Assembly: GCF_008831285.2 (NCBI RefSeq)
Contig: NC_045150.1
Location: 5,344,001-5,408,000, forward strand
DNA: 64,000 nt
From: Nymphaea colorata
Lineage: Eukaryota; Streptophyta; Magnoliopsida; Nymphaeales; Nymphaeaceae
Direction: 5' to 3'
The stretch's first letter is position 1, and every line of letters begins with the position of its first letter. Both the position numbers and the translations under genes were made by a program. A model generated the notes under the pieces. That model saw only the letters and a list, made by a program, of their open reading frames with translations. It was not told the origin of the DNA and ran no database searches. Positions 58,501 to 64,000 of the stretch are shown piece after piece.

Positions 58501-59867
58501 AAATCACAAAATATTAAATAATTAAGAAAGTAAACCGAAACCAAGAACAGTAAAACAGGCAAACCCAATAAACTTCAACAAAAAAACTCAGTATTGAAAA
58601 CCAGAACATTAGTCAACAGACCGATTAAATATGCATCCCAGGAAAGATAAATGTCGGTCAGGTGCTGTAGCTAGATACCTAGAAACGCATTGTCTTGATC
58701 AATGACTAAAACGTAATGACTTTGTTTGCCTAAAGCGCTAGTCAGTGGTTAGTGCTTAGAGGCAAAGGCCAGACTAGTTGGGGCCAAGTCGAGACCTGAC
58801 GAATTCAAATTAAATTTTTAAAATGAACTTTTAAAACAAGGAAAACGAAAAAAAAAAACTGAGATTTTCATCCGTTATAATTTGATTACATGGCTTGCTT
58901 AATGTAAAAAATTGGAAAGAAGAGAATTGCTAATAAAGAACAAATAAGAAAAGTTTCCAAACCAGGTGCAAAGTACGAGAACCTACAAGTTCGGAACTTC
59001 GATCACTCCGACCTAACAAACGGAAAATAGCAACTGTTTTTTGACCCAAAACCGACTTCAACTATATCGGAGTGCCCAGAGCATCGCAACAAAAGTCTGC
59101 TTATAGAAGCATGCTGAGAAGGGATTCTAAATTTGAACTCACAGACTACAAAAAGCATGAACTACTCTAATAATGGAATCATGGTGAAAATCTTTTAAAT
59201 TCAATCAGAGAGCTAAAAAGAACAGACATAATCATCTAAGCTGATGAAAACCCAAATCTCACACCTTCTCTACAAGCTCGACGAGCCCGACCTTCCCGGA
59301 CAAGTAACGCGCAACGTATGTGGAGGTGGAAGAGCTCAAACCAATGCTCTCCAAGAAAGGGATTAGACCATTATCTCCTTTCTCTTTAGCTACGTACCAG
59401 ACCTTCTTTCGGAAACCGAGGCTACCCGCCTCCCCCTCTTCAATTTGCCACGAGTTCCATAACCCAGATTCGTCCAATTCTCTGACATTTCCAACAAGTG
59501 TCTGAATATATGCCGGACATTTCGACGAAATCTCTATCGCTTCGTTCTTCGACACCCCTAAACCTACAAAAATATCAAAGACCATATTCCTCGCTTCCTC
59601 TAAGTCATCACTACCGGAACTACCACCACCATCGGCGATCAAATTCTCAGGGGAATCGGCAGAAACACCAGTGGTTACTCTCTTCCTTCGTCTGAGTGAT
59701 CTGCCTAAAAATCTGACTCGACCGCATATCGAACGCGGAGGGGTTCCCGAGGAAATCCTCGAGGAACCAATGTGCTCCAGAGCATGGGCAGTGCAGTACT
59801 CGCGACGGAGACGGCGAGATTCGAGGAGAAACGTGAAGCGTGAGGGTAGCGAGACGTTCGCAGACAT
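52507..59867 (-). CDS. mTERF-family protein (MTERF2/EMB2219-like), 7 exons, 610 aa
   Basis: Organellar nucleic-acid-binding protein needed for chloroplast or mitochondrial gene expression. Exons in transcript order are 59867-59265, 58496-58359, 58216-57971, 57548-57435, 56694-56512, 53234-53017 and 52837-52507. All junctions are GT..AG and the frame is intact from ATG to stop. Residues 1-70 are rich in Ser and Arg with almost no acidic residues, which fits a chloroplast transit peptide. From about 200 on there are repeated mTERF motifs, alpha-helical units of about 30 residues with a conserved Pro (LLVKYPWILS, IIS SSPQLLL, LLCRCPEIF, VIRKYPEFL, VYRFSPLLG). The C-terminal block VVEYPRYFSYSLEKRIKPRF is highly characteristic. 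Length and exon content resemble Arabidopsis MTERF2 (EMB2219); the exact subgroup is my inference from memory. Introns 1-5 are all phase 0. Intron 5 (53235-56511) is the longest and holds repeats. Confidence 0.93.
54015..54375 (+). repeat. AT-rich repeat with palindrome, copy 2, in mTERF intron 5
   Basis: 'atatttttgaaaatatcac' at 54039-54058 and the following A/T tracts parallel copy 1 (51900-52190) read on the other strand. No coding capacity. Confidence 0.45.
54376..56511. other. Rest of mTERF intron 5
   Basis: No exon-like or transposon-coding sequence was recognised. Confidence 0.4.
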
Positions 59868-62769
59868 GGCCGGGACATTGCCGCGAAAAGAAGCGGGACT
59901 GGGCGTCTGTTACTGCTCTCTAGCCGTTCTTTGATATTTTTCCGGGCAGATTTTTATCTTGAAGGAAGCTATCGTTCCCATTCCCACCGCAGTATGAACA
60001 ATTCGCGTTTTGGAGACGCGCTTCAAAAGACATTCCGCAATTATCAATACCATGTTCCAAAAACTTAGAAATAAACATGAAAAGTTGAATATTTACTTAG
60101 GCATTTTGTAAGGGAAGGTCCATATTTTCTAAGTATGCTATTTATGTGATCAACATATGTACTTTAACAAATGCAGTTGTTCTTAAAATTCTTTTAGTTC
60201 TTAAAATTCTTTTAGTTCTTAAATTAGTTCTTACTTTTAGTTCTTAAAATTCTTTTAAGATTTAAAAAGCTTGTTTTGAGACAGTTCAAAGAAATAATTC
60301 ACTGAATCGTGACAACTATAACGGATTCTAACACAATATGTGTAATAAATATCAGAACGTTGATTAGACCAACTATGTTAGTGGATCGAAGCAAGAGTTG
60401 TGGCCATTGCCGCTGGTTTCTCCTCTTCTCCTCAAGGATTACATAATATCTATATTATTACATATTATACACATATATCCAGCATATAACATATCTATAA
60501 CACAACTAGTCTACAGCTTCAACATGTTGAAAGTCCAAGTAAAATAGCAAATAAAAAAGATGGTAAAGAGCCGTTGGGAGGGATTGCCGGGTGGTAAGAA
60601 TCCACTCACAGCTTCATTGCAAAAACAAACCAGCCGTAAAAACTAGTACCTATATATGTTAAAATACGAAGCAAAATAAAATGAATTTAAACATGCTGAA
60701 AAATCAGAGAAAATAAGAAACATAAGAAGAAGCAAAATAGGATCATATGTCCATTTGGCAAATGAAACAGTTTGTTAGTATTATGCTTAAAAATATTGAT
60801 GTCGAGCAATCAGATTTGCATCGGATATACCCATAGCCGTATCCTTTTTTTTTGAGATATTGACATATTCAAATTTGAATACGAACAAAGAAAAGTCACA
60901 TCTAAATTTGAATTTGATTTCACAATCCAAATCTGATTTTTACATTCATTTCTGAATCAAAATCTAAATTTTGAACCGAATTTGGTCAATTTTCAAAATG
61001 TAAGATTGTTACATATAGGATGTTTGTTTAAAAATAAATTTTATCTGAAGCTGTGTCTGAATCCAATCAGATTTTTATGTATATTTGAATCCAAAACCGA
61101 TCGATGTCATTTCTTAAATCTAAATCTGATCCAATTTCTTAATCAGATATTAAATTTTTTTTTCCACATCTGAATGTTTCGAAATGATTTGATTGGATAT
61201 CCAATCCAAATTAGATATATTGACATCCCTACCTATAATTTTGAAGCAGATTTATAAAACACTTTTTAAAGTATTTCATCGTTATGCTAGCTAGCTCTAA
61301 TTTTTTAGCCATATTCATGGAACAATTACATGTTGTTTTGTTTGCCACAAGGGCTCTATACTAACACTAGACTGCTGGTCTGGTTAAGGAAGATGGAAAT
61401 CCGGCAGGGATAATCCTCACCAAACCGGCTGGAAGGAAAGAGCTACTATGGAGAACCCTCCACTAGCAACTCTTGGAGCCAGATCTCCTATCAAATTGCT
61501 AAAAAACACTAAAAATTTGGTATCTTCTCCATGTTAGCACCATTTTAGACCAAATTGAAACATCACCTCTTATCAATAAAAGCAATGAAGATATGGAATT
61601 TTAACCTTAAAATCCTATCAATGACATAAAAATATGATGCATTTCATGCATCATCAGCTGCCAAGGGTTTCAATAAGAAGATAGAGAGAGCAAGTATGGG
61701 CTTCAGCACCAATTGGCATGTTGAGAACTACACAAAAAGAGAAAGAGAGAGTGGGTGTGAGAACATTCACAGCCACCAACAGTTTCCATATGCTACTACA
61801 ACTTACAACTTGGCCCTTTCTTCCGTAGATGATTGTACATGTCCCACCTAGTGGTCATCGGAACTGTTCTAATTTCAACATTTAGAAGCATAACTTATAG
61901 ATCTAAAAAATCCAGTATGAAAATACTTTTTAACCGTTTATGACTTTCTACATCAAGGAAACTAGATTCAAGAGTCTACAGATATCAATGCGTATTGTTA
62001 GTTTTTATGAAAAAATATTATCACTATTCCTATACATGGTCATCAATCATGCAACATGTTGGGCAAGTTCAAAACACGAACTTGTGGTGACATTTAAAAT
62101 CACATAAGCGGCTATTCTTTTCACGGCTATGGTGCAGCTTTATCGAGCCATTACTGCAATCATCCTAGTGTGGGGTTATTATTTTATTTTTTAAAAAAAA
62201 TATTCACACAACAGCAACCATTTCTGAGTAAGTGGACTTCCAGTGTCGCACTGCCACCATTTACCGTCTATAACCATTTACCAGTTACATACAAAAATCA
62301 CGAAACATGAAAATGACCCATGAAATTTGAACTTCAAACCCTTAAATGTGAACCACCTTGCCGCCGGGTTATACTACACCTCTTGAGTGCATTTAGTTAT
62401 CGCATGCACTGAGAGAAATAATGATCGTGCAATATCAAGGGAAAAAAAAAACTGCAGACGACTCGTTTGCAGTCTCCTGAAGTTTTATGAGCAGCTACTC
62501 ATATTGCACACAGCCTATTGCGTGGTTATTTTTTATTAAAAAACATTTAAACAACAGGCGTGAGCGTATTCAATTCCCATACAGTCACAACGAAAGAAAC
62601 ATATAATCATGCAACATATTGGGCAAGTTCTAAAAAAAAAAAAAATTACTTGTTGACAATTAAAATCACGTGATCAACTATTCGCTTTGATCAGATCAAT
62701 GCTCAACGTTCACTAAATGGCCTTAAACCTGCCCCAGATACATCCATACAGAGGTTCCAGAGTATACAC
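59868..62769. other. Intergenic stretch between the mTERF gene and the right-edge gene
   Basis: The first 150 bases should hold the mTERF promoter and 5' UTR; no clear TATA box was seen. At 60183-60256 an AT-rich repeat of about 17 bases ('gttcttaaaattctttta') occurs about four times. From 60830 to 61220 there are many 'aatctgat(t/c)' / 'atccaaat' phrases, a decayed low-complexity repeat. Two diverged direct repeats lie at about 62046-62120 and 62605-62690 ('atcatgcaacat(g/a)ttgggc'). Confidence 0.45.
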
Positions 62770-63902
62770 TCAGACCTCGGTTGGAGGCTTTAGCCTGATA
62801 AGCCTTCGCACTCTGTCCTTCTCTGTGTTTTCCAACAGTCCCTTCAAAACAGCACAGAAAATAGATGAAGGAAGAGAAAAATTAGTACGACACACAAAAC
62901 CTAAGAAAGAAAAAACAAAGGAAACATAGCAGATCTGCTCTTCAGCCCTCGGCATTAGTCAAGCAATATCATATATTCATTCATCAATAAGGTGATTAAA
63001 GTACTTTTGTCAACAGATTTATGACTCCTACTCCCCTCAAAAAAATGTTTAAAATGATAAAATATCGGAACAGAAAATGTCATAAGAAGCTAAAAGGATA
63101 TTCCCATCATGCTTTAATGGACAGAGAAAAAAGTTGTATCGCAATAAGGAAATCCTAACATGGACATTTCTGAGACTTTAAATTTTGAACATTTTTTGAA
63201 GAACGAGAAATATTTTTTTATTTTAGAAAAAGTAGACATTGTCACTCTGCCTTTGATTTGGACAAGATGAAATAACAGAATTGGTGCTTGCAGATTGAAC
63301 GTCTACAAAGTGAAAAATGTTGTATCTATAACAACTCAAAACCAAACCACTCCCATTAAATGCTCATTGTTGAGCATTGAGCATTTAACGAGAGACAAAG
63401 GGGTTGTCCCAGTTGTCACAACACACTGCGTTGTTAGGATATCTATCTATCTATCTATCTATCTATATATATATATATATATATAGGTCCTGACAAGATG
63501 TAGTTTTCTGCTGGACCTATTGAAGGCATAAAGTACTAATGTTTACTTGGCAGTAAAATGCCATAGCCCAATCATCTATCTTATAACTGACAAGCATGCT
63601 TCGAAGTAAAAATATGAGTGTCAAGTTCCACAAATAGATTCAATCTTTTAGAATTGCAACCTTAGAAAAGAAACAATAATCTTCCTAATATTGGACTTTC
63701 AAATGAAAACTAGAGTTAATGCATATCAGGCAACTCAAAACCATAACCATCACTATTTTGACATAGAGAAACCAAACCTTCCACACAATTTCGTCCAAGC
63801 ATAAACAGATCCTTCCATACTTGTCCAGAAAGAGGCGCTCTGTGGGGGGTTTGCCACATACATCCTTTACTGAAGAAGTTATTGCAAATATGACTTCTGT
63901 CA
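62770..63902 (-). CDS. Adaptin small-chain-like protein, last two exons (LOLITA/TPLATE-complex sigma-like), partial
   Basis: Two exons on the minus strand, 63902-63778 and 62841-62770, join in frame across a GT..AG intron. They encode about 64 residues and then a stop. The first exon begins in codon phase 2 and carries TEVIFAITSSVKDVCGKPP and LDKYGRICLCLDEIVWK; the second carries GLLENTEKDRVRRLIRLKPP. The pattern (helical segment, then L-D-K-x-G-R-I-x-L-C-L-D-E-I) looks like the C-terminal half of a clathrin-adaptor small-chain (longin/SNARE-like) fold. From memory it is closest to LOLITA, the sigma-like subunit of the plant TPLATE/TSET endocytic complex (about 150 residues). If so, the N-terminal half lies beyond the right edge. 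The family call is firmer than the subunit call, and a search would settle it. Confidence 0.6.
63439..63484. repeat. (ATCT)n(AT)n microsatellite
   Basis: About six ATCT units pass into about ten AT units. It lies inside the intron between the last two exons of the right-edge gene. Confidence 0.95.
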
Positions 63903-64000
63903 CTGAGGCTCAGACAACAAAAAGACGTCACTCGTCAGTACAACAACCTCATCGTGTTCAAGTCCCTAAGTCCAGTAAGACATTGTTAAGAATAAGTAGG

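Overview
This is a plant nuclear window. It is AT-rich, has long introns with GT..AG ends, and carries nested plant retrotransposons. The encoded proteins are of plant type: a methyl-CpG-binding protein with a CW zinc finger, and an organellar mTERF protein. The style suggests an angiosperm with a repeat-rich genome; I cannot name the species. Coding sequence is only about 7 percent of the window, and everything below comes from reading the sequence.

Layout. Positions 1-15100 are repetitive: a decayed L1-type LINE tail (minus, about 0.56-2.5 kb), a 3.1-kb LTR-like block bracketed by 443-bp direct repeats (3.47-7.45 kb), a scrap of a Ulp1-type protease, tandem repeats, an orphan promoter-like stretch near 10.25 kb and a fold-back cluster near 12 kb. 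A complete seven-exon MUTYH (A/G-specific adenine DNA glycosylase) gene lies on + at 15571-20444. From 20.4 to 31 kb the sequence is again repetitive. It includes a second 3-kb LTR-like block in the opposite orientation (24.2-27.2 kb) and GC-richer sequence that may be organelle-derived.

A four-coding-exon CW/MBD protein gene (MBD2-like) lies on + at 36572-40237. It probably has a 5'-UTR exon near 32.95-33.16 kb and a 3.4-kb leader intron. A decayed Ty1/copia element on - (42488-49660) has two LTRs, a tRNA-Met primer site and gag, protease, integrase, RT and RNase H remnants. It is split by about 3 kb of foreign sequence with a long pyrimidine tract, and it seems to sit inside a MITE. A complete seven-exon mTERF gene (MTERF2/EMB2219-like) lies on - at 52507-59867. 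The last two exons of a minus-strand adaptin-small-chain-like gene (LOLITA/TPLATE sigma-like) lie at 62770-63902 and run off the right edge.

The four genes serve unrelated jobs: oxidative DNA-damage repair, chromatin reading, organelle gene expression and endocytic membrane traffic. They are an ordinary plant neighbourhood, not an operon or cluster. I found no convincing new multi-gene system. The more unusual signals are structural: the inverted pair of 3-kb LTR-like blocks around MUTYH, the 443-bp repeats, the G-quadruplex-type array in the MBD leader intron, the pyrimidine mirror tract, and repeated TACGTCATT boxes upstream of the MBD gene.
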